Position numbers and translations under genes: made by a program | Source of the DNA: DASXMX01 sp036794395 | GTDB taxonomy: Bacteria; Planctomycetota; Phycisphaerae; Tepidisphaerales; Tepidisphaeraceae | Direction: 5' to 3' | Length of the DNA stretch: 13,158 bases | Assembly (NCBI GenBank): GCA_036794395.1 | Contig: DAIRGS010000198.1 | Coordinates: forward strand, 1-13,158 | Shown here: piece after piece, positions 1 to 6,613 of the stretch | Numbering within the stretch: position 1 is the first letter of the stretch | Layout: each line of letters starts with the position of its first letter | The notes under the pieces: model-generated | The model's input: only the letters and a program-made list of their open reading frames with translations | Databases searched by the model: none | Told to the model about the DNA's origin: nothing

Positions 1-61
1 CACACTGGAAGTCATTGGTCTAAACATGACTGCGCCTCTTCTCTACTCGACGTTTAATTTC

Positions 62-115
62 CTCTCTGTGATTTGCTCCGTGCTCTCTGTGTCCTCCGTG
101 TCCTCTGTGGTTAAT
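62..115. repeat. Short tandem repeat of alternating CTCCGTG/CTCTGTG 9-base units
   Basis: Bases 76-111 are four 9-base units, CTCCGTGCT, CTCTGTGTC, CTCCGTGTC and CTCTGTGGT, so the true period is 18. A related but looser stretch precedes them from 62. The reverse strand reads as an Arg/Gly/His-rich peptide containing HRGHGGHRE, a spurious product I recall from many environmental genomes. That recurrence suggests a dispersed non-coding repeat rather than a gene. It lies about 115 bases upstream of the first gene, and no promoter was convincing around it. Confidence 0.6.
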
Positions 116-231
116 CATATTCCTCGGGGAGTGCTTGTTCACACCGTTTAAGTTTGCATTTGGGTGAGATTTCTGACTGCTCGTGTTTCGGTAGGGGCCG
201 GGTAGGATGATTGCAAGTGGAGGCAAATCAA

Positions 232-1251
232 ATGGGCATTTCTCCGATTTCATGCGTGGCATTTCTTGTGACGAGTTTGGTGGTCAATGTGATTAGCTCG
301 GGGCAGGAAAATCGATCCGTGCTCAGGGCGGGCATTATTGGGCTTGATACTTCGCATGCGCCGGCATTCACAAAGGCGTTGAACGATCCCAAGGCGACAG
401 GGGCGCTGGGTGGGGTTCGAGTGGTGGCGGCGTTTGCGGGGGGGAGCCCGGACATTGCTTCGAGCCGGGATCGGGTGAAGCAGATTACGGAGCAGGTTCG
501 GGGGATGGGCGTGGAGATTGTGGATTCGATCCCGGCTTTGCTGGCCAAGGTGGACGTGGTCATGCTGGAGAGCGTGGATGGCCGGCCACATCTGGAGCAG
601 GCGCGGGCGGTGTTTGAGGCGGGGAAGCCGGTGTATATCGATAAGCCGTTGGCGGGGTCGCTGGTGGATGTGCTGGCGATTGCGGAGTTGGGGGAGAAGC
701 ACCATACGCCGTGGTTTAGCAGTTCATCGTTGCGGTATGGGGCGAAGATCGATGCGATCAAGCGTGATGCGCGATTGGGGGATGTTGTGGGATGCGAGGC
801 GTGGAGCCCGTGTCATCTGGAGCCGACGCATCCGGATCTGTATTGGTATGGAATTCACGGCGTCGAACTGCTGTACACGATGATGGGGCCCGGCTGCGAG
901 AGCGTGTCGCGCGTTCAGACGGAGGGGACGGACGTGGCGGTGGGGCGGTGGAAGGGCGGGCGCGTGGGGACGTTCCGGGGAATCCGCCAAGGCAAGCAGG
1001 ATTACGGGGCGGTGGTGTTTGGGAGCAAAGGGATCAGCACCGCTACAGGGTTTGAGGGGTATGTGCCGCTGGTCGAACAGATCGCGACGTTCTTCAAGAC
1101 GCGAAAGCCGCCGATTGCGGTGGAAGAAACGATCGAGATTTACGCGTTCATGGAGGCGGCGGATGAGAGCAAGCGAAACGGGGGAAAGCCGGTTGCGATT
1201 CAAGAGGTGATGGAGAAAGCGCGGTCGCAGCTGAAGGCGAATGCAGGGTAA
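232..1251 (+). CDS. Gfo/Idh/MocA family oxidoreductase-like protein, probably exported
   Basis: This is a 339-aa protein of the Gfo/Idh/MocA NAD(P)-dependent oxidoreductase superfamily. The ATG at 232 is preceded by GGAGG at 219-223 with 8 bases between; a TTG at 211 is also in frame but has no such site. Residues 6-24 are hydrophobic and look like a signal peptide or anchor, suggesting action outside the cytoplasm. A Rossmann-type strand and loop start at residue 33, but the motif is G34-I-I-G37-L-D-T-S-H42 rather than the usual GxGxxG. The catalytic lysine motif appears as D137-K138-P139, a variant of EKP. H209 in a WYGIHGVE segment fits the conserved histidine of the C-terminal domain. The family acts on sugars and inositols, but the substrate cannot be read from the sequence. 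Family assignment is firm; export and activity are inferred. Confidence 0.88.
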   Translation: MGISPISCVAFLVTSLVVNVISSGQENRSVLRAGIIGLDTSHAPAFTKALNDPKATGALGGVRVVAAFAGGSPDIASSRDRVKQITEQVRGMGVEIVDSIPALLAKVDVVMLESVDGRPHLEQARAVFEAGKPVYIDKPLAGSLVDVLAIAELGEKHHTPWFSSSSLRYGAKIDAIKRDARLGDVVGCEAWSPCHLEPTHPDLYWYGIHGVELLYTMMGPGCESVSRVQTEGTDVAVGRWKGGRVGTFRGIRQGKQDYGAVVFGSKGISTATGFEGYVPLVEQIATFFKTRKPPIAVEETIEIYAFMEAADESKRNGGKPVAIQEVMEKARSQLKANAG

Positions 1252-1275
1252 TTATCGCATTTGATGAAGTCGCAT

Positions 1276-1527
1276 GTGACACGGGTTTTCAACCCGTTCG
1301 TTCAGGGCAATCGCATATGCGCAGTGCGGGAGTGCGAGGCTCCGGCCGAGCCGCGTTTTTTGATCGAGCATAAGCTCGGCAGGAGCCTCGCACTCCCACA
1401 TTTTGCGTCGGAGAGCCCATATGCGATAGCCCTGTCCGTGCGTTTGGTGTTGGGAACTAAGCGGATGTGGCTCATAGGGGCGCTTTGGCGTAGAACCTTG
1501 TCTGCACGGGTTGCAAACCCGTGTCAC
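1276..1527. repeat. Composite nested inverted repeat filling an intergenic gap
   Basis: Three pairs of arms are nested. The outer arms 1276-1297 and 1505-1527 match with one mismatch over 22 bases, and each is itself a small palindrome of the ACGGGTT...AACCCGT type. The middle arms 1303-1319 and 1418-1434 match at 16 of 17 positions. The inner arms 1328-1351 and 1374-1397 match at 23 of 24 and could form a long hairpin with a 22-base loop. Translations of such stretches give peptides containing ECEAPAE, LGRSLALPH and RVANPC, recurrent spurious products that I associate with planctomycete-type genomes. I read it as a composite of dispersed repeats, possibly a small non-autonomous mobile element. 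The right outer arm ends 26 bases before the next gene's start codon. Confidence 0.75.
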
Positions 1528-1553
1528 AAGAGACGTGCGACTTAGGAGATTTG

Positions 1554-4280
1554 GTGCCCGGGAATACTCAGAATGCCGAGGAGCAGCGGCTGGCCGAGGA
1601 TGAACGGCGGGAGAAGAACTGGAAGCGGTGGGGGCCGTATCTAGCCGAGCGGCAGTGGGGAACGGTTCGGGAGGATTACTCCGGGGATGGGTCGTGCTGG
1701 ACATATCTTTCGCATGACCAGGCGCGCAGCCGGGCGTATCGGTGGGGAGAGGACGGGTTGCTGGGGTGGACGGATCGCGAGTGCCGGCTGTGCTTTGCGG
1801 TGGCGCTGTGGAATGGAAAAGATCCGATTCTGAAGGAACGATTGTTCGGGCTATCCAATCCCGAAGGCAATCACGGGGAAGATGTTAAGGAACACTATTT
1901 CTATCTCGATTCCACTCCCACTCATTCTTATTGCAAGGCACTTTACAAGTATCCGCAGGCGGAGTTTCCGTATAACCGGCTTGTCGAGGAAAACGCACGT
2001 CGCGGCCGGAGTGAGCGTGAGTTCGAGCTGTCGGATACCGGGGTGTTTGCCGAGCGGCGTTATTTTGATGTGTATGCCGAATACGCGAAGGCGTCGGCGG
2101 ATGACATCCTGATCCGAATCACCGTGGCCAATCGCGGGCCGGACGAGGCGGAGATCCATCTGCTGCCGACGCTGTGGTTTCGCAATTCGTGGTCATGGGG
2201 ATGCACGCACGAGGGGTGCACGCTTAAGCCGCGATTGAAACGGCAGACGGCGACGTCGGTTATTTCTGATCATGAATCGCTTCAGCGATTTCGATTCGAT
2301 GCAGGTCTGCTGAACGGCGAAGCGCCGGAATTTCTCTTTACAGACAATGAAACGAATGTGAAGCGCGTCTTTGGCGCTGAGAATCCGACGCAGTATGTGA
2401 AAGATGCGTTTCATGAATACGTGATTGGCGGCAAGACCGATGCGGTAAGCCCAAAGGGATTTGGGACGAAGGTCGCGGCGGTTTACAAAGTAAAGGTGCC
2501 GGCCGGTGGGCAGGTTTCGGTGGATCTTAGGCTGACTGATGCATCGCTGAAGATCGGGACGCCGTTCGGCAACGATTTCGATCAGGTTTTCGCCGCGCGC
2601 AAAAGCGAGGCCGATGAGTTTTATGAGGTAATTCATGGGCAGACCTCGGCCGACCAGAAGCTCGTCGCCCGGCAGGCTTATGCGGGGCTGCTTTGGAGCA
2701 AGCAGTTTTATCACTATGTGGTTGCCGACTGGCAGGATGGCGACCCGTATCAGCCTCCGCCGCCCGGTGGGCATGCGCAATCGCGCAATACGGATTGGCG
2801 GCATCTGTTTGCGCGGGATGTGATCTCGATGCCGGACAAGTGGGAGTATCCGTGGTTCGCGGCGTGGGACCTGGCTTTTCATACGGTGCAGCTTGCGTAT
2901 CTCGATGCGGCGTTTGCCAAGGAGCAGTTACTGCTTTTTCTGCGCGAGTGGTACACGCATCCGAACGGACAGATCCCGGCCTATGAGTTTGCGTTTGGCG
3001 ATGTGAATCCGCCGGTGCATGCGTGGGCGTGCTGGCGGGTTTACAAGATCACGGGGAAGGCGGGCTCGCGAGATACGCTGTTTCTCCGGCGGGTTTTCCA
3101 GAAGCTGTTGATCAATTTTACATGGTGGGTGAACCGCAAGGACGTCGAGGGCAAGCACGTTTTTGCCGGTGGATTCCTCGGGCTGGATAACATCGGCATC
3201 TTCGATCGCTCCAAACCGTTGCCGGGCGGCGGAAAGCTCGAGCAGGCGGATGGGACGGCGTGGGTCGCCTTTTACTGCGGGACGATGCTGGCGATGGCGC
3301 TGGAATTGGCATCCCTCGACTCCGCTTACGAAGACATCGCGTCCAAATTCTTCGAGCACTTCATCGCCATCACGGATGCAATGAACTCGCTTGGCGGATC
3401 GGGCCTCTGGAACGAGCACGATGGCTTCTACTATGACCAGCTACTGGTGGAGGGGAGGACGGTTCCGCTGTGCCTTCGCTCGGTGGTGGGGATCATTCCG
3501 CTGTTCGCAGTTGAGGTATTGGAAAACAGCATCCTCGAAAAGCTTCCGGGATTTCGCAAGCGGATGGACTGGTTCATCAAGCATCGAGCGGATTTGGCTC
3601 GCCATATTTCATACATGCAGAAGGGCGTTCATGACGGACATTCGCATTATTTATTGGCGATGCCCTCGCGTGATCGTTTGCAGCGCGTGTTGAAGTATGT
3701 GTTGGATGAAAGCGAGTTTCTTTCGCCGTATGGCATTCGATCGCTGTCGAGGAAGTACAAGGACCAGCCGGCGAATTTCAATTTCGATGGGCAGCAATAT
3801 GTCGTGCAATACGAGGCGGGTGAATCGCGCACGGGTGTATTCGGAGGGAATTCAAACTGGCGCGGGCCGGTGTGGATGCCGATCAATTACCTGCTCATCG
3901 AGTCGCTGGAGCGGTATCACCATTTTTACGGCGATGATTTCAAGGTCGAGTATCCAACGGGGTCGGGGAAGGCCATCAATCTGTGGCAGGTTGCGCAGGA
4001 ATTGAAGACGCGTTTGACGATGCTGTTTGCGGTAGGCGCGGATGGGCGACGGCCGACGCATGGGACCGATCCGCTGTTCGATGATCCCAACTGCAAGGAC
4101 CTGGTGCTCTTTTATGAATATTTCCACGGTGACAATGGTCGTGGATGCGGCGCCAGCCATCAGACGGGATGGACGGCGCTGGCTGGGCGGTTGATTGAGG
4201 ATGTCGGGGAGCGGGCGACGCGGGCGGCGCGCTCGGCGCAGGGGCGTCGGACGCAAAAGACAGCGCCAGTGGCAAAATGA
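1554..4280 (+). CDS. GH63-like glucosidase (bacterial MGH1-type glycoside hydrolase)
   Basis: This 908-aa protein belongs to the bacterial glucosidase group related to glycoside hydrolase family 63, whose eukaryotic members trim glucose from oligosaccharides. The N-terminal part has the characteristic run from WGPYLAERQWGTVREDYS near residue 25 through WNGKDPILKERLFGL and EGNHGEDVKE to a YKYPQ motif. The C-terminal half should be an (alpha/alpha)6 barrel. By analogy with GH63/GH37 enzymes, D439 in PWFAAWDLAF is the likely acid and E855, in FYEYFHGDNG just before a GWTA segment, the likely base. No signal peptide is visible, so it is probably cytoplasmic, perhaps acting on glucosylated or trehalose-like compounds. 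The GTG at 1554 is chosen because AGGAG at 1544-1548 lies 5 bases upstream. An in-frame GTG at 1521 falls inside the repeat and has no ribosome binding site. The length is usual for the group. Confidence 0.9.
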   Translation: MPGNTQNAEEQRLAEDERREKNWKRWGPYLAERQWGTVREDYSGDGSCWTYLSHDQARSRAYRWGEDGLLGWTDRECRLCFAVALWNGKDPILKERLFGLSNPEGNHGEDVKEHYFYLDSTPTHSYCKALYKYPQAEFPYNRLVEENARRGRSEREFELSDTGVFAERRYFDVYAEYAKASADDILIRITVANRGPDEAEIHLLPTLWFRNSWSWGCTHEGCTLKPRLKRQTATSVISDHESLQRFRFDAGLLNGEAPEFLFTDNETNVKRVFGAENPTQYVKDAFHEYVIGGKTDAVSPKGFGTKVAAVYKVKVPAGGQVSVDLRLTDASLKIGTPFGNDFDQVFAARKSEADEFYEVIHGQTSADQKLVARQAYAGLLWSKQFYHYVVADWQDGDPYQPPPPGGHAQSRNTDWRHLFARDVISMPDKWEYPWFAAWDLAFHTVQLAYLDAAFAKEQLLLFLREWYTHPNGQIPAYEFAFGDVNPPVHAWACWRVYKITGKAGSRDTLFLRRVFQKLLINFTWWVNRKDVEGKHVFAGGFLGLDNIGIFDRSKPLPGGGKLEQADGTAWVAFYCGTMLAMALELASLDSAYEDIASKFFEHFIAITDAMNSLGGSGLWNEHDGFYYDQLLVEGRTVPLCLRSVVGIIPLFAVEVLENSILEKLPGFRKRMDWFIKHRADLARHISYMQKGVHDGHSHYLLAMPSRDRLQRVLKYVLDESEFLSPYGIRSLSRKYKDQPANFNFDGQQYVVQYEAGESRTGVFGGNSNWRGPVWMPINYLLIESLERYHHFYGDDFKVEYPTGSGKAINLWQVAQELKTRLTMLFAVGADGRRPTHGTDPLFDDPNCKDLVLFYEYFHGDNGRGCGASHQTGWTALAGRLIEDVGERATRAARSAQGRRTQKTAPVAK

Positions 4281-4454
4281 GTTATGGACGAGTTTGAAGG
4301 CGGAATCAGGACCGGGAGGCACGCGACGGTGTAACTTTTTTTGTGGCGATTATGCGGCCACGCGCGCTACACCCTTTTGCTCAATGACGGGCGATCTGGT
4401 TTGCATCGCTTCCCCGGTACTCGTACACTGCAACCTCACGGCAAAGGAGTGCTC
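4281..4454 (+). promoter_or_regulatory. Intergenic leader with weak promoter candidate at 4401-4429
   Basis: This gap lies between the glucosidase and the nuclease-like gene. It contains TTGCAT at 4401-4406 and TACACT at 4424-4429 with a 17-base spacer, matching the housekeeping consensus at 3 and 4 of 6 positions. Initiation near 4436 would leave a leader of roughly 20 bases with the ribosome binding site AAAGGAG at 4443-4449. A T run at 4335-4342 is not preceded by a clear hairpin, so no terminator is called for the glucosidase gene. Confidence 0.3.
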
Positions 4455-5138
4455 GTGCCGGGTGAGACTGAACTTCACAAGACATTGAAAAAAGAGGCGT
4501 GTCGCTGGTTGTTCCGGATGGGATATCGGTGCATCGCGGCGGAGGTGCGGTTGCCGCCACTGGGGATCATTGACGCGGTGGGCACGGGGATTTTTCGGCC
4601 TTATCACAATTATCTGGCCATTCCGCGCGATCTGCCGCAGGTTTGTTTCATTGAGTGCAAAGCAAGCCGGGCGGATTTTCTGCGCGATCACAGCAATGAC
4701 GGGCAGATGATGCTGTGCCTGATGGAACGGCAGCACAATCGAAAATCCAAGCGGAGGAAAAGAAAGCTGCGGCAGTCGGTGGGACTCGGGAAATTTGCTT
4801 CTTGTTTGATGCAGCCGATGGCAAATCTTCATTACGTGATGGCGCCTTCGGGAATGCTCCAGAAGAAAGATCTGCCGCCGAGATGGGGTTTGCTCAGCTA
4901 TGGGGAAGGTGGAGTGACCGTAGTCGTTCGGTCGGACTGGCAGGAGTGGGCCCGGACAGAGTACGTCGAAGGCGCGATCGCCCGCACCTTGACCGGCGAC
5001 ATTTATCGCGCCGATGACCGCGCGATCAATTCAGTGAATCGGGAAATCTTCGCGCAACAGCAGGTGCTTGCGAGCCGGATCCGATCAATCCGGCCGCAGA
5101 TCGTTCTCGCGCCCGATCGTCAGGCGACGGCTGGATAA
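4455..5138 (+). CDS. PD-(D/E)XK nuclease-like protein, MmcB-like
   Basis: This 227-aa protein carries a PD-(D/E)XK nuclease fold signature in its first third: E30 in AAEVRLP, D40 in GIIDAVG, and E67-x-K69 in FIECKASRADFLRD. This spacing and the ECKASRADF segment resemble MmcB (DUF1052), a DNA repair protein described in alphaproteobacteria. Residues 95-120 are rich in Lys and Arg and could contact nucleic acid. The C-terminal half is not recognised. GTG at 4455 is chosen because AAAGGAG at 4443-4449 gives a 5-base spacer. An in-frame GTG at 4449 overlaps that site, and a further upstream TTG at 4341 lacks one. The last 19 bases overlap the opposite-strand MshEN-domain gene. A role in DNA repair or processing is inferred from the fold only. 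Confidence 0.7.
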   Translation: MPGETELHKTLKKEACRWLFRMGYRCIAAEVRLPPLGIIDAVGTGIFRPYHNYLAIPRDLPQVCFIECKASRADFLRDHSNDGQMMLCLMERQHNRKSKRRKRKLRQSVGLGKFASCLMQPMANLHYVMAPSGMLQKKDLPPRWGLLSYGEGGVTVVVRSDWQEWARTEYVEGAIARTLTGDIYRADDRAINSVNREIFAQQQVLASRIRSIRPQIVLAPDRQATAG

Positions 5139-5560
5139 AGACAGTTCAATTTGCGCCGGATCTGTTCGCTATCGGCCACAACAAACAGCAGCTTGCGATT
5201 GAGATGTTGCGGAAGTTCTTCACGCGCCCGTGCTAACGATTCGGCGCTCACGGCCAACACCAGTTGATCATCCAGAATTCGAATCGGGATGACGCCGAAT
5301 GCACGAGCACTCGAAGCGTGCAACGCGCCCAGACTTTGTGTGTCGACGCCGACTTCCTCAAGATCCACTGTCTGATGATTGTGAGCAAGTTGCGCGCACC
5401 AGGCGCGCCACACGTGGTCCGGCTGACACCATCCAAGACTAAGGGCGATCTCGCCAAAGCGACGGCCGGACATCAATTGATCTTCGAGAATATCCGAGAC
5501 GTCGTGATTACTGAGAGGAACAAATCGCCGCAACATTTCGCCGAACGGAGCCATACTCAT
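5120..5560 (-). CDS. Stand-alone MshEN / GspE N-terminal domain protein
   Basis: This 146-aa protein looks like an isolated MshEN domain (PF05157), normally the N-terminal part of type II secretion or type IV pilus ATPases such as GspE, PilB and MshE. Residues about 31-58, RRFGEIALSLGW followed by VWRAWCAQ, match the RLGxxLxxxGxxxxxxLxxALxxQ pattern that in some members binds cyclic di-GMP. The second half (about 66-142) fits the rest of the domain, ending in ADSEQIRRKLNCLYP. No Walker ATPase follows, so it cannot drive secretion itself; it may be an adaptor or a nucleotide-sensing protein. The ATG at 5560 has GGAGG at 5566-5570, 5 bases upstream on the minus strand. A second ATG lies two codons later. 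The stop overlaps the convergent nuclease gene by 19 bases. Confidence 0.72.
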   Translation of the reverse strand: MSMAPFGEMLRRFVPLSNHDVSDILEDQLMSGRRFGEIALSLGWCQPDHVWRAWCAQLAHNHQTVDLEEVGVDTQSLGALHASSARAFGVIPIRILDDQLVLAVSAESLARAREELPQHLNRKLLFVVADSEQIRRKLNCLYPAVA

Positions 5561-5900
5561 TTCAACCTCCGTGCGATCAGGTCGCGGTTAATGATTTCTT
5601 CACCGAAACTTACGTCATGAATGGACTCCGGGCAAAGCCCCGTTGATGTCTGATAAAAAACAATGGGGGCACCAGCGTTTCGAGAAGCTTATCCGGAATA
5701 GCGCAGGCGATTGATTGCAAAGTCTCAGGTTGGGGCTCTGTAACGAGTAAGCAGGCGGGAGATTCGATTGGCTTATTCCGCGGCGACATGTGCCGCCCTT
5801 TTCGGCAACGGAGCGGCGCATCAGCAAGACGAGGAATATCAAGAATCCGGAAACGGCGGCACAGAGAAGGAAGACATCGAAGTCAAGACATGAGGCTTTT
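5561..5900. other. Gap without a convincing gene
   Basis: This stretch separates the MshEN-domain gene from the minus-strand cluster. On the plus strand 5768-5893 is an open frame of 41 codons with a TTG start and GGGAG six bases upstream, encoding a Gly/Glu-rich peptide. The antisense frame over the same bases encodes a hydrophobic stretch (FLLCAAVSGFLIFLVLLM) without a start codon before it. One is a mirror artefact of the other, and neither is called. The promoter of the MshEN-domain gene should lie at 5571-5660, but no clear -35/-10 pair was found. Confidence 0.5.
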
Positions 5901-6448
5901 TTATGCGTCCAAAGAAACTGTTGACGTGAATTCCACGAAGCGGTTTAAGGCCGCGGCCCATGATGAGATGGCCGAGATTTCATCCGGGCCAATGCCTATG
6001 ATCCAAATTGCGATCGACCAACCCGAAAAATCTATCTCATCGAAGTCTGTCTGCTGAAAACGGAATTCAATTTGTGCGTTGGGCAAATCGCCACGCTCGG
6101 AGTCGAATCGGGCGAAGTGCCCCGCAAGCAAAAAAAACGTTCTACATCCCGGTTGTCATTCCAGTTCGCAAAGGCAAGATCAATATAGGAAACCATCTTC
6201 TGCAAATGGCTATTGGGGATAGCCGAAACGGCCTTCTCGCAGCCGAGCGTGCGAAAAGCTCCATCGGGACCATTGATCATCGCCACTGCGTTCCGAAGCT
6301 CAGGGGAGTCTTTCAGTTCAGGCAATTTGTCAATTAACTCAGGTTGCTGCCTTAAATCCACGTACACATGCCTGACGTCTTCGCCGTCCTGATGACCCGG
6401 ATAAGGCAATCCCAATGTGTCGTGTTTGAAAGCAATGGCGACGTTCAT
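5901..6448 (-). CDS. Unrecognised protein split by a -1 frame change at a T8 run
   Basis: From the ATG at 6448 the frame runs uninterrupted to a stop at 6032 (138 aa), but its last 30 or so residues look unlike a folded protein. In the -1 frame from 6131 to a stop at 5901 lie 76 codons that continue sensibly, with balanced acidic and hydrophobic residues, DFDEIDFSGWSIAIWIIG and a helical SSWAAALNRFVEF tail. Joining the frames at the eight-T run (plus-strand A run 6130-6137) gives 182 aa: residues 1-106 up to ...VERFF, then LLAGHFARF.... The zero-frame codons CGT TTT TTT TGC place a T TTT TTT heptamer in the phase used for -1 ribosomal slippage. Alternatives are polymerase slippage, a real disabling indel or a homopolymer read error. 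No family is recognised. The start overlaps the stop of the 47-aa gene as ATGA, implying translational coupling. Confidence 0.6.
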
Positions 6449-6588
6449 CTCAACAGTTTAAAGCATGATGCTCCGAAAATGAAAACTGCCGCATGGAGCG
6501 CCATCGCACGCTTCAACGCCATGTCAAGATTGCTGAGGTGTTCGTTTTTGATCGCACTGTCGTCTAGGCCGTAGCTCAAGATCATCAT
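6445..6588 (-). CDS. Small 47-aa protein, unrecognised, coupled to the next gene
   Basis: A 47-aa frame begins with ATG ATG at 6588 and ends in TGA at 6445. The minus-strand AGGAG, 8 bases before the first ATG, is a good ribosome binding site. Its TGA overlaps the ATG of the following gene in the classical ATGA arrangement, and the upstream endonuclease gene ends 25 bases before it, so all three are probably one operon. The peptide is mixed in the first half (DDSAIKNEHLSNLD). The second half could form a helix ending in a hydrophobic AAVFIFGASCF segment that might touch a membrane or a partner protein. No family is recognised. A regulatory leader peptide or an antitoxin-like partner are possibilities only. 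Confidence 0.5.
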   Translation of the reverse strand: MMILSYGLDDSAIKNEHLSNLDMALKRAMALHAAVFIFGASCFKLLR

Positions 6589-6613
6589 CGAAGTGTCTCC
6601 TGCATTGGCGGCG

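Noticed and set aside
20..262. Minus-strand frame with HRGHGGHRE peptide
   Set aside because: It is a translation of the CTCCGTG/CTCTGTG tandem repeat and overlaps the start of a real gene on the other strand; no ribosome binding site.
228..761. Minus-strand 177-codon frame
   Set aside because: Antisense shadow of the well-supported Gfo/Idh/MocA gene, with no family signature of its own.
1252..1704. Minus-strand 150-codon frame and plus-strand 1261-1545 frame across the repeat
   Set aside because: Both translate the nested inverted repeat (CEAPAE, LGRSLALPH type peptides) and are typical spurious products.
4350..4832. Minus-strand 160-codon frame
   Set aside because: Antisense to the nuclease-like gene, which has a ribosome binding site and catalytic motif.
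5615..5842. Minus-strand 75-codon frame beginning in a hydrophobic stretch
   Set aside because: The helix-like part extends upstream without a start codon and the rest looks random; kept only as a low-interest observation.
6008..6337. Plus-strand 109-codon frame
   Set aside because: Antisense to the 182-aa gene, whose frame fits the operon spacing and ATGA overlap better.
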